Positions 1-8,422 of a DNA stretch of 47,951 nucleotides are shown one piece after another. The translations under genes were made by a program, and so were the position numbers. Under the pieces are notes generated by a model. It made no database searches. It worked only from the letters and a program-made list of their open reading frames with translations, and was not told the origin of the DNA. Numbering within the stretch: position 1 is the first letter of the stretch; each line of letters starts with the position of its first letter. Source of the DNA: an uncultured Verrucomicrobiota bacterium. Its GTDB lineage: Bacteria; Verrucomicrobiota; Kiritimatiellia; RFP12; UBA3636. The stretch spans positions 1 through 47,951 of the forward strand of contig CAMNCG010000004.1 in NCBI GenBank assembly GCA_946534105.1, read 5' to 3'.

Positions 1-2
1 TG

Positions 3-3000
3 AACAGCTACCACGACATCTTCGAGGGTTCGCTTGCCGCGAACAACGCGCTGACGGGCGAACGGGCGGTGTCCGTGGGCCTTGAGGCGCTCGATCCTTC
101 GATATCGCGCGAAGGCGTGATCAACGGCGGTACGCCGACGGTGCTGAAGCTCGCGTTCGGTGAGAACGATGATAACCGAATGGTGAAGTTCGACATTCCG
201 GCCGGAGTTCGTGTAACGTATGGCTTCGGTTTCATGCCGGGAGGGACGCGCTCCGTCGCGTCCGGCTCGGTCGTCGCGACATCCGACGGCGCGATGTTCC
301 GGGTCCCTGATGGCGCGATGGACGTGTACGTCATGCTTGAAGCGGACGCGACGGCGACCTACGCCCTCTCGACTGAAACAACCAAACTGGCGATTACCGG
401 CGTGACGCCCTCGACGCTTCCCTCCAGTGGCACGACGACGCTCACCATCGCTGGCGCCGGCTTCGGCGACGAGAACGCGGTGACGCTGTCGAATGCAAAC
501 GATAGCTATCGCGTGCAATCGATTGCCAAGGACGCCAGCGGCAACCTCATCGCCACCGTCGACTGCGCCGCGCTCACGGCGGGACAGATCTACGACCTTG
601 ATGTTTCAGGAGGGTCGCCGTCCTCGGCGACCGCAACCCTGCCAAGCGCGGTGAGTGTCGCCGCCGTGAAGGGCGAAGGCAAATTCTGGGCGCGGCTCGT
701 CGTGCCGGATTCCGTTCGCGAAGGTCGCAAGGTCTCATGCGCCATCGAATACGGCAACAGCGGCAACGCCGACTTGCTGGCGCCGGTTCTTCAGGTTTCC
801 ATGGACGGAACGGGGTCGCTGGCGTATCTCAATGGGCTTTTCGGCCTCAAGGTGTTGCAGTTCATTGCCGCTGGAGAAGCATCCAGCGCGGGCGTTCTTC
901 GTCCCGGTGCTTCTCATCTCATCAGGTTTGAGATGCTGGCCGGGTCGAGCAATCAAATTTCGCTTTCAACGTCTGTTAATAATGATTTCACCCCTGTAGG
1001 ATGGGAAAATTCAGAAGACTATCTGACGGCAATGTCTTTATCGGCTACTCGCATTGGTCTTTGTGGGCGGGATCCGACAGACTACTACGCGACCATGCGC
1101 CTAGTGTCTCGCATGTTAAATCACGAAGCCGTGTCGGTGGTGTCGGGAGTTGTCTCGGATGGCGCGGAAACGGCAATCGATGGGTTGCTTCTTGAACTAT
1201 CCAATGAAGCGAAAAAATACAATACGCTCACCGATTCTGAAGGCACGTTCTTGTTTGACGGAGTCGCGCCAGGGAACTATGAGATCGTTGCACCATTTCT
1301 TGGACTGACGCTAGGCGTAGTGAACGTTGTATCGTCAGAAGACCTTTGCGGTCTGGCCTATTCGATTGGAACCGCTCAAGGAACGAAAGTTCGTGTTGTT
1401 TCGCCAGAGGAAATTCCCAGTGATTTGATTGTTACAGCGCTTCCCATGGGCGAAAACTTTAGCAATGTCGTTTTCGCAGTAAGGACTTCGGATTGCGAAT
1501 TTGTGTTCAAGGGGTTGACGGACGGATTCTATGATATCCGTGGCATTGCCGAAGGGGTTGCAGCGGAGACTGTCGCCGAAATAGCCGATGGTGGTGTCGT
1601 TGGAATGCCGTTGCTATTGGAACTGGAACAGACTTTTTCCGTAACTGGTCATGTGGAAAACGTCGCGAATGCGGAACTTGTCACGGTTTATGCGGTGGGT
1701 TCGGCTCATGTGTCTAAAACAACGTTGAACGAAGACGGATCCTTTGTCTTTGACGGGTTGGCGGCGGATGATTATGAATTCCAAATAGTGGGCGACGAAT
1801 CGGCTTCCTATGAACCGATCTCCATGGCCGTGCCTGTGGAGGACAACGCGGCAGGGCCTGTGTTCGAGCGATTGAATGCCTTGGGGCGCAGCACCTTGTC
1901 CTTGGCGCGGACGGCATCGGCGAAGGCGGTGGATTACAATCGGTATCTCTTTTTTGAAGTGCGCCAGGTCGGACGGCATTTAAAGGAACAGGCGGATTTG
2001 CTTTATCGCCTGAAGACTGTCCCTCTTCCGGAAGTGCGATGCGCGGAGAACATGGCGACTTATGCGCATTATTGTGAGTTACGTAGGGAATTTGAACTCT
2101 GGAAACAGCATTACGAATTCATGCTTGGCTTGTATAGCCAAACAAAAGGCTCGGATGCTGTCAAAGAAAGCGTATTCCTTGTAGCAAAAGCGCTTGCGGC
2201 ATTGGCTGATTTGAAAGGGACAGGGGATTTGTTCTCCTCATACGTCGCTGAGGCCGAAAATCTTATTGATGCCGCACTCGCTGCAGAAATTGGGTTTAAT
2301 GCCGAAACGGTAGCAAACATCACAGTGTCGCTCAGAACAATGCTTACCTCTGGGCAACACGCCATTGATGTGATGACAAGTATCGACTTCGAGAACGATT
2401 CATTTTTAGTTCTTTCAGAAAAGATTGCGTCTATTTTGGCAGATCTTTCTGACATCTACAAGTCGTTTGAACGAATAAAAAGCTTCGGAGATATGCTTGA
2501 AGCGGCGGCCGGCAAGCGGAAGGCGAACACACGTCTGGTGGCAATGGCTCGTGACTACAAGTGGCAGCACACTCGGGCGCTTGGATTTGTTGGTTTCGTG
2601 AGGTCATGCCTTTCACTATATAAGTCGGCGAAAAAGGCGACGGAAACCGTGTTTTCCTACTTTAACGAAATCGAAGGTCTTCGTCGTGCCGCCAATTTCT
2701 TCCAGCCAATCGTCGACAATTATTCGAAACTAAAGTTTGATGGATACCATGATGATTGCATGAATCCCGTTCCGAACCCGCCTTATCCGCCTTCACAGAC
2801 CCTGTTCCCTTCCGTCCCACGTTCTTGCGACCCGAACGAGATGGTCGGCCCGCTGGGCGTAGGCGATCCGGAGATGGAGCGGCAGCTGGTGCCGGGCGAG
2901 TGGGCGACCTACACCATCTACTTCGAGAACCAGACGAACGCGACGGCGGCGGCGCAGGAGGTGTATGTGTCACAGGCTCTGGATGAGAACCTCGACTGGT

Positions 3001-4448
3001 CCACGTTCGAGATGTGCGAAGTGGCCTTCGGCGACCAGCTCGACCTTGGGCTGGCGGGCAGGAAGAACGGTTCGAGTGAGGCGACGATGACGGGGACGAA
3101 CCTCCTCGTGCGGACCGAGCTCGCGCTCGACGAGACGACCGGTCTGGCCATCTGGTATCTCCGCATCGTCGATCCCACGACGGACACCGGTTGGCCCAAG
3201 GACATCCTTGCCGGCTTCCTGCCGCCGAACGACCCTGAGACGCACTGCGGCGAGGGCCACATCACCTACCGCGTGAAGGTGCGCGATGACGCGGAGACTG
3301 GGGCGCGGATCGACGCCAGCGCGACGATCGTGTTCGACTACAACGACCCGATCGAGACCGATCCGGCGTGGTGGAACACGGTGGGGGCAGTCGCGGAGGC
3401 GATGCCCGTTTACCGGTTCTACTCGAAGAACTACAAGGGGCACTTCTTCACGGTGTCGGAGGGCGAGATGTGGACGATTCGCAACACGAACCGGAACTGG
3501 TCGTTCGAGGGGACGGCATACATGGCGTTCACGAACCAGGTGAACGGCACGGTCCCGCTCTACCGGTTCTACTCGAAGGGATACCGGGGCCACTTCTTCA
3601 CGATCGACGCCGACGAGGCGGAAGTCGTGAAGAAGAACCGGAACTGGGAGTACGAGGGCGTCGCCTACTACGTCTATCCCCAGGAGGTCGATGGTTCGGT
3701 TCCGGTCTTCCGGTTCTGGAGCGACCGCTACCGCCACCACTTCTACACCATCGACGAAAACGAAAAGACTTACCTTGAACAGCACGATCCCAACTGGAAG
3801 TTCGAGAACATCGCCTTCTGGACGCTCCCGGCGGAACCCGCGGAGGGCGGCGTGAAGTCGCTGAAGAAGTCGGTCTCGTCTGCGGCGGTCGCGGCGGCAG
3901 GGGAGGAAACGCGGACGGGAGGCCGCCTCCCCGGCAACGGTTCAAGCGAGGCGGCGGAGTCCGGATCCTCGCTTCGCACCGCCATGCGCGCGGACGCTTC
4001 GTCGGTGGGTGCTACCGCCGGAGACGAGTGGCTTGCCGACGCCGCGCCGTGGACGCTCTGGACGCGCGATGGAACGCCAATCCAGCGCGACGGCGCGACC
4101 GAGTTGGGGGCGATTGTCGTCGAGTCGCGCCCGGATGCGCCCGACGCGGCGGAACTCGCCGCCGGCGCGGACAGCGAATTCGACGCGGAGGATGCGAACG
4201 GAAGCCTGGCTCCTGAAACTCGCGAACCGATCCAACCCGGCTTCCTCCGCCTTGCGCTCCCCGACGGGTCGTGGAACGCGACGCTCTGGAGCGCGACCGA
4301 AGGCACGGTGTCGGAAGAGCCGGCCGAAGGGTCCTTCGACTTCGACCTGCCCGCGATGGGCGTCTGGCACTGGCTGCGGATCCGGGATGCGGCGGAGGAA
4401 AACGCGCCGGACGACTTCTCGCTCTGGCTCCGGGCGACGGAGAATTGA
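3..4448 (+). CDS. Large secreted/surface multidomain protein, 5'-partial (TIG/IPT-like, carboxypeptidase-regulatory-like, 'SCDPNEMVGP...IVFDYNDPI' conserved-repeat domain, three DUF5648-like repeats, shared C-terminal domain)
   Basis: Frame is open from base 3 (NSYHDIFEGSLAANNALTGER before the listed start at 69), so the gene begins upstream of the window. Motifs: ITGVTPSTLPSSGTTTLTIAGAGFG (TIG-like); VSGVVSDGAETAIDGLLLELS...LFDGVAPGNYEI (regulatory-like); VYRFYSKNYKGHFFT repeats. Confidence 0.85.
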   Translation, partial: NSYHDIFEGSLAANNALTGERAVSVGLEALDPSISREGVINGGTPTVLKLAFGENDDNRMVKFDIPAGVRVTYGFGFMPGGTRSVASGSVVATSDGAMFRVPDGAMDVYVMLEADATATYALSTETTKLAITGVTPSTLPSSGTTTLTIAGAGFGDENAVTLSNANDSYRVQSIAKDASGNLIATVDCAALTAGQIYDLDVSGGSPSSATATLPSAVSVAAVKGEGKFWARLVVPDSVREGRKVSCAIEYGNSGNADLLAPVLQVSMDGTGSLAYLNGLFGLKVLQFIAAGEASSAGVLRPGASHLIRFEMLAGSSNQISLSTSVNNDFTPVGWENSEDYLTAMSLSATRIGLCGRDPTDYYATMRLVSRMLNHEAVSVVSGVVSDGAETAIDGLLLELSNEAKKYNTLTDSEGTFLFDGVAPGNYEIVAPFLGLTLGVVNVVSSEDLCGLAYSIGTAQGTKVRVVSPEEIPSDLIVTALPMGENFSNVVFAVRTSDCEFVFKGLTDGFYDIRGIAEGVAAETVAEIADGGVVGMPLLLELEQTFSVTGHVENVANAELVTVYAVGSAHVSKTTLNEDGSFVFDGLAADDYEFQIVGDESASYEPISMAVPVEDNAAGPVFERLNALGRSTLSLARTASAKAVDYNRYLFFEVRQVGRHLKEQADLLYRLKTVPLPEVRCAENMATYAHYCELRREFELWKQHYEFMLGLYSQTKGSDAVKESVFLVAKALAALADLKGTGDLFSSYVAEAENLIDAALAAEIGFNAETVANITVSLRTMLTSGQHAIDVMTSIDFENDSFLVLSEKIASILADLSDIYKSFERIKSFGDMLEAAAGKRKANTRLVAMARDYKWQHTRALGFVGFVRSCLSLYKSAKKATETVFSYFNEIEGLRRAANFFQPIVDNYSKLKFDGYHDDCMNPVPNPPYPPSQTLFPSVPRSCDPNEMVGPLGVGDPEMERQLVPGEWATYTIYFENQTNATAAAQEVYVSQALDENLDWSTFEMCEVAFGDQLDLGLAGRKNGSSEATMTGTNLLVRTELALDETTGLAIWYLRIVDPTTDTGWPKDILAGFLPPNDPETHCGEGHITYRVKVRDDAETGARIDASATIVFDYNDPIETDPAWWNTVGAVAEAMPVYRFYSKNYKGHFFTVSEGEMWTIRNTNRNWSFEGTAYMAFTNQVNGTVPLYRFYSKGYRGHFFTIDADEAEVVKKNRNWEYEGVAYYVYPQEVDGSVPVFRFWSDRYRHHFYTIDENEKTYLEQHDPNWKFENIAFWTLPAEPAEGGVKSLKKSVSSAAVAAAGEETRTGGRLPGNGSSEAAESGSSLRTAMRADASSVGATAGDEWLADAAPWTLWTRDGTPIQRDGATELGAIVVESRPDAPDAAELAAGADSEFDAEDANGSLAPETREPIQPGFLRLALPDGSWNATLWSATEGTVSEEPAEGSFDFDLPAMGVWHWLRIRDAAEENAPDDFSLWLRATEN

Positions 4449-4583
4449 TTCAGAACCGTGTCATGAAAATGCCGCCGCGTTGCAACGGCGGCTGGAACAC
4501 CGTGCGCACGGAACCTTTTGGGTGTAGAATGGACTCCCAAAAGGGCAACGCCGCTTTTCACCCGCCACCGTGAGGAACCAACC

Positions 4584-7565
4584 ATGAAACATGACATTCG
4601 GATGTCCGACATGCGATGGTTCCGAAAGATTGCTCTTTGCGGGATGGTCGCTCTCTCGGCCCGCGGAACCGAAATTTCTCCGGAAGAGGCCGGAACCGCC
4701 GTTCAAAACTGGGCGGACCGGGGGTTTTCCATGGGAAAGCTTTCCGGACGAACCGTGGCGTCCGCCGAAGCGCTTTCGGACCCGGAGACCGGCGCGGCGT
4801 TCCGAATCGTGAAATTCGATGGCGGCGGATTCGTCGTGACCACCGCGGACGATCGCGTCGATCCGATCGTGGCGTTTTCCGAAACCGGAGACGCCCTGCG
4901 TCCGGACGACGGAAATCCGTTCTGGGCGCTCGTCCGGGGCAACGTCGCCGCGCGCGAGGCCGCCGCGGGAATGGCCCGGTCCGGTGACGGGGCCGTCCGG
5001 TCCCGCAAGCGGGTTCTCTCCGGTCCGGACTCCTCCCCGATGCCGACCGCGTCGCAGCGCCGTTGGGCGCAACTTCTGGATCGCGCGCCGGACGGCGAAG
5101 CCGCCGCCCTGCGAAAACGGGGCGCCGTTTCAGGCCGTTCCTCCGTTTCCGACATCCGCGTTGATTCCTTCGTCGCATCCCGATGGGGACAATCGACGGT
5201 CGGCCGGAAAAACTGCTGGAACGCCTGCACGCCGAACCACGATTACTGCGGATGCGTCGCCACGGCGGTTGCCCAGGTCATGCGGTATTGGCGGAAACCG
5301 GACGGCCCGGTCGAAGCAAAATCGCAAGTCTGCAGGGTGCAGGGCGAAAACAAACCCCGGCTGTTCACGATGTACGGGGGAACGTACGACTGGGACGCCA
5401 TGCCGCTCGTCCCGACGACCGCCGCGATGCCGACGGACGCCCAATGCCTTGAAATCGGAAAACTCCTGTACGACATCGGCGTCGCCGTGAAAATGGAATG
5501 GGGTGACGACGGAAGTCTTGCGAATCTCAATTCGGCGGCTTTCGCGCTGAAAGAGGATTTCGGATACGAAAGCGTCGTCAGTCTCCTGTACGACGCCGGA
5601 TACTACGACTGGTCGCTGGCGGAATTCGCAAAGGCGGTGATCCCGAACTTGGACGCCCGATGCCCGGTCGTGCTGGGCATCGAAAACTCCGAGTACGGAC
5701 ACGCCGCGGTCGCCGACGGATACGGATATTCCGACGGCGATTTCTTCCTCCACGTGAATTTTGGCTGGACGGGAATTTCCGACGCCTGGTACTGTCCCCC
5801 CGACCTCGAGGAATTTACGACGATCACCGACGTGCACTGCAACATTTTTCCCGAAGCGTCCGGAACCCTGGTCAGCGGCCGGGTTCTCGACGCAAGCGGT
5901 TCTCCGGTGTCGGGAGCGTCCGTGTCGCTTGTGCAAAACGGAAGAACCGTGGCCTTCGACCAAAAAACGGACGACAAGGGCATCTACGCGTTCATCGTTC
6001 CCTCCACGGGCGTCTGTTCGATCCGGGCGGCGTTTCGGGGCTCGACCGCGGCTGTGTCGGTCACCCCCGGAAAAACGGTTTCGATGGACATCATCGACCG
6101 CGACGGAACCTACTACCAGATGGCGTGCGCGATCGGAAACCGCCATGGAAACGACATCGTGCTTCCGGACGCGCCGGGGGAATCTACGGCCAGCGGCCTC
6201 TTCTGGCACGAAGACCGCGATTCGGCCGTCGCCGCGGCCTTGCGGGAAAACAAGCGCATTTTCCTCGTTGCCGGACGGAACGGGGACCCGGCGACCAGCG
6301 CCGTCCGGTTCTCGTCCTGCGAAGATGAAACCGTGCGGGCGTTTCTCACGGCGGAATTCGTCGCATGGTACAACGACCTCGACGAACGGGGGGCGGAAAC
6401 GTCGGAATACGTGCATTCGTCCGGTTCCGGCGGTTTGCCGCTCCTGTGCATTCTGGAACCCGGCGCCATGGATTCCGTCTCGGGCATGACGAGCGGATTC
6501 AAAACCGCGGCCGAGCTTCTGGCGTTTCTTTCCATGCCGACCCCTCCGGCCTCTCCCGTCTACCGCTTCTACTCGAAGAACTACAAGGGCCACTTCTTCA
6601 CCATTGACGAGGACGAGATGTGGACGATTCGCAACACGAACCGGAACTGGTCGTTCGAGGGGACGGCGTACAGGGCCTTCACGAACCAGGTGAACGGCAC
6701 GGTCCCGCTCCACCGGTTCTACTCGAAGGGCTATCGCGGCCACTTCTTCACGATCGACGCGGACGAGGCGGAAGTCGTGAAGAAGAACCGAAACTGGAAA
6801 TATGAGGGCGTTGCCTACTACGTCTATCCGCAGAAGGTCGATGGTTCGGTTCCGGTGTTCCGCTTCTGGAGCAAAGGCTACCGGCACCACTTCTACACGA
6901 TCAACGAGTCGGAGAAAAATACGCTTATCGCCACCAATCCCAACTGGGCATACGAAGGCGAGGCGTTTTACGCGCTCCCGGCGGAAACCGCAGAGGGCGG
7001 CGTGAGGTCGCTGAAGAAGTCGGTCTCGTCTGCGGCGGTCGCGGCGGCAGGGGAGGAAACGCGGACGGGAGGCCGCCTCCCCGGCAACGGTTCAAGCGAG
7101 GCGGCGGAGTCCGGATCCTCGCTTCGCACCGCCATGCGCGCGGACGCTTCGTCGGTGGGTGCTACCGCCGGAGACGAGTGGCTTGCCGACGCCGCGCCGT
7201 GGACGCTCTGGACGCGCGATGGAACGCCAATCCAGCGCGACGGCGCGACCGAGTTGGACGCGGTAGTAGTCGAGTCGCGCCTGGACGCACCCGATGCGGC
7301 GGAGCTGCGGTCCGCGGAAACGGCGGAGGGTGACGCTCTTTTGGCGGAGAAGCCGCCAGTTGAACTGAGCCTGCGCCTGTCTGGCGCTCCCGCCATGCGG
7401 AACGCAACTCTGTGGAGCGCATCGGACGGCACTGTGTCGGAGGATGACTTTGACGGAACGCTGGACTTCGACCTTCCCGCGACCGGCGTCTGGCACTGGT
7501 TGCGCGTCGCGGACGATTCCGGCAACGAGTCGATCTCCGTCTGGCTTCGGGCGACGGCGGACTGA
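4584..7565 (+). CDS. Secreted C10 family (streptopain-like) cysteine peptidase with regulatory-like domain, thioredoxin-like segment, three DUF5648-like repeats and shared C-terminal domain
   Basis: Start chosen at ATG 4584 (MKHDIRMSDMRWFRKIALCGMVALSARG). Pro-region 'AFRIVKFDGGGFVVTTADDRVDPIVAFSETG'; catalytic-type 'NHDYCGCVATAVAQVMRYW'; His region 'GHAAVADGYGYSDGDFFLHVNFGWTG'. Confidence 0.85.
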   Translation: MKHDIRMSDMRWFRKIALCGMVALSARGTEISPEEAGTAVQNWADRGFSMGKLSGRTVASAEALSDPETGAAFRIVKFDGGGFVVTTADDRVDPIVAFSETGDALRPDDGNPFWALVRGNVAAREAAAGMARSGDGAVRSRKRVLSGPDSSPMPTASQRRWAQLLDRAPDGEAAALRKRGAVSGRSSVSDIRVDSFVASRWGQSTVGRKNCWNACTPNHDYCGCVATAVAQVMRYWRKPDGPVEAKSQVCRVQGENKPRLFTMYGGTYDWDAMPLVPTTAAMPTDAQCLEIGKLLYDIGVAVKMEWGDDGSLANLNSAAFALKEDFGYESVVSLLYDAGYYDWSLAEFAKAVIPNLDARCPVVLGIENSEYGHAAVADGYGYSDGDFFLHVNFGWTGISDAWYCPPDLEEFTTITDVHCNIFPEASGTLVSGRVLDASGSPVSGASVSLVQNGRTVAFDQKTDDKGIYAFIVPSTGVCSIRAAFRGSTAAVSVTPGKTVSMDIIDRDGTYYQMACAIGNRHGNDIVLPDAPGESTASGLFWHEDRDSAVAAALRENKRIFLVAGRNGDPATSAVRFSSCEDETVRAFLTAEFVAWYNDLDERGAETSEYVHSSGSGGLPLLCILEPGAMDSVSGMTSGFKTAAELLAFLSMPTPPASPVYRFYSKNYKGHFFTIDEDEMWTIRNTNRNWSFEGTAYRAFTNQVNGTVPLHRFYSKGYRGHFFTIDADEAEVVKKNRNWKYEGVAYYVYPQKVDGSVPVFRFWSKGYRHHFYTINESEKNTLIATNPNWAYEGEAFYALPAETAEGGVRSLKKSVSSAAVAAAGEETRTGGRLPGNGSSEAAESGSSLRTAMRADASSVGATAGDEWLADAAPWTLWTRDGTPIQRDGATELDAVVVESRLDAPDAAELRSAETAEGDALLAEKPPVELSLRLSGAPAMRNATLWSASDGTVSEDDFDGTLDFDLPATGVWHWLRVADDSGNESISVWLRATAD

Positions 7566-7582
7566 TGTGGCGGTGATGGTGC

Positions 7583-7603
7583 GGCCCGCGCGGCGCGCGG
7601 GCC
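7583..7603. repeat. REP-like palindrome copy 1 (ggcccgcgcggcgcgcgggcc + ctacc)
   Basis: 21-nt perfect palindrome around a central base, shortly after a DUF5648 gene stop. Confidence 0.7.
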
Positions 7604-7624
7604 CTACCAGACGCGGCGGCTCTG

Positions 7625-7933
7625 CTATTCGCTCCAGCGCGGGCCGAAGTGGGCCGCAATTCTCGCCGGTCCGAAACGGTCGTCGAGAACTGCTTTTACG
7701 ACGACGTCCTCGCCTTCGACATCGTAGTAAATGGAAAACGGAAAGTGCGGGACGCTCGCGCGGTGGTGCCCGAACCGAACCGGATGGATTCCGGCGGTAA
7801 TGACAAGGCCGGAGAACGCCTTGTCAACGTACTCCAGAAAATGGTCAACAACCCACAGCCCAGCCTGCGCGTAGAAATCCTGCGCCTCGGCCAGATCGAA
7901 TTCGGCAAGGGCTGTGATCCGTATCCGCTTCAC
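7625..7933 (-). CDS. RelE/ParE-type toxin
   Basis: Translation from GTG at 7933: VKRIRITALAEFDLAEAQDFYAQAGLWVVDHFLEYVDKAFSGLV...HPVRFGHHRASVPHFPFSIYYDVEGEDVVVKAVLDDR; typical ParE/RelE pattern, 1 nt after the antitoxin stop. Confidence 0.8.
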   Translation of the reverse strand: MKRIRITALAEFDLAEAQDFYAQAGLWVVDHFLEYVDKAFSGLVITAGIHPVRFGHHRASVPHFPFSIYYDVEGEDVVVKAVLDDRFGPARIAAHFGPRWSE

Positions 7934-7934
7934 G

Positions 7935-8162
7935 TCAGAGAGCGGCTCTGCGTGCCTCAAGCCGCGCCTTCGCCTCGCCCCAGTCGAAGACAGGGATCTT
8001 GTTCTCCGCGTAGAGCCGGTCGCGACGCTCAAGTTCGCGGCCGTGCCATGACGGCGGCTCGTAGCCGCCTGCATCCGCCTCCAGAGAGGTCCATAGATAG
8101 TCCATGGCCTGCACCTTTTCGGCGCGGCTCATTTTGTCGATCGAGTCCAGAAGTGTCGGCAT
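7935..8162 (-). CDS. Addiction-module antitoxin-like small protein (75 aa)
   Basis: MPTLLDSIDKMSRAEKVQAMDYLWTSLEADAGGYEPPSWHGRELERRDRLYAENKIPVFDWGEAKARLEARRAAL; resembles the 'putative addiction module component' family; directly upstream of the toxin. Confidence 0.75.
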   Translation of the reverse strand: MPTLLDSIDKMSRAEKVQAMDYLWTSLEADAGGYEPPSWHGRELERRDRLYAENKIPVFDWGEAKARLEARRAAL

Positions 8163-8201
8163 GTTCAAACTCTTTCCATTGTGTCCCGTTGACGGAGACG
8201 C

Positions 8202-8230
8202 ATCATAGCACCGCGGCCCGCCGGTGGCAA
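8202..8230 (-). promoter_or_regulatory. Sigma70-like promoter for the TA operon (TTGCCA-17-TATGAT)
   Basis: Minus strand TTGCCA (8225-8230), 17-nt spacer, TATGAT (8202-8207). Confidence 0.5.
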
Positions 8231-8254
8231 TCATAAATCGAGGCGCGAAAGCCG

Positions 8255-8293
8255 TTGCGCCGGGTTTTCGTGTCTGCTAGAATCCGCGCCATG
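8255..8293 (+). promoter_or_regulatory. Orphan promoter relic TTGCGC-17-TAGAAT followed by decayed 'ATGGAACGGTAA...'
   Basis: TTGCGC 8255-8260, TAGAAT 8278-8283, ATG 8291; shares a 25-nt identical core with 13806-13830. Confidence 0.5.
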
Positions 8294-8422
8294 GAACGGT
8301 AACATCGCGGCCCATCCCTCTGCTATGATCCGCCCCGTCCCGGAACGACAATGCTGTGTTTCGCGCTTGGGGAATGGTCCAGACTGATTACAAACCCCAA
8401 GGAGAAGAATTTGACAAATCCC

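Noticed and set aside
2970-3785. Antisense ORFs over DUF5648 cassettes (2970-3785, 5130-6890, 11924-13108) that look alike in three places
   Set aside because: They resemble each other only because the plus-strand cassettes are near-identical; no start signals or domains.
3403-3830. DUF5648 repeats or SSQK repeats as a CRISPR array
   Set aside because: Repeats are coding, in frame and diverged, with no uniform spacers or cas genes.
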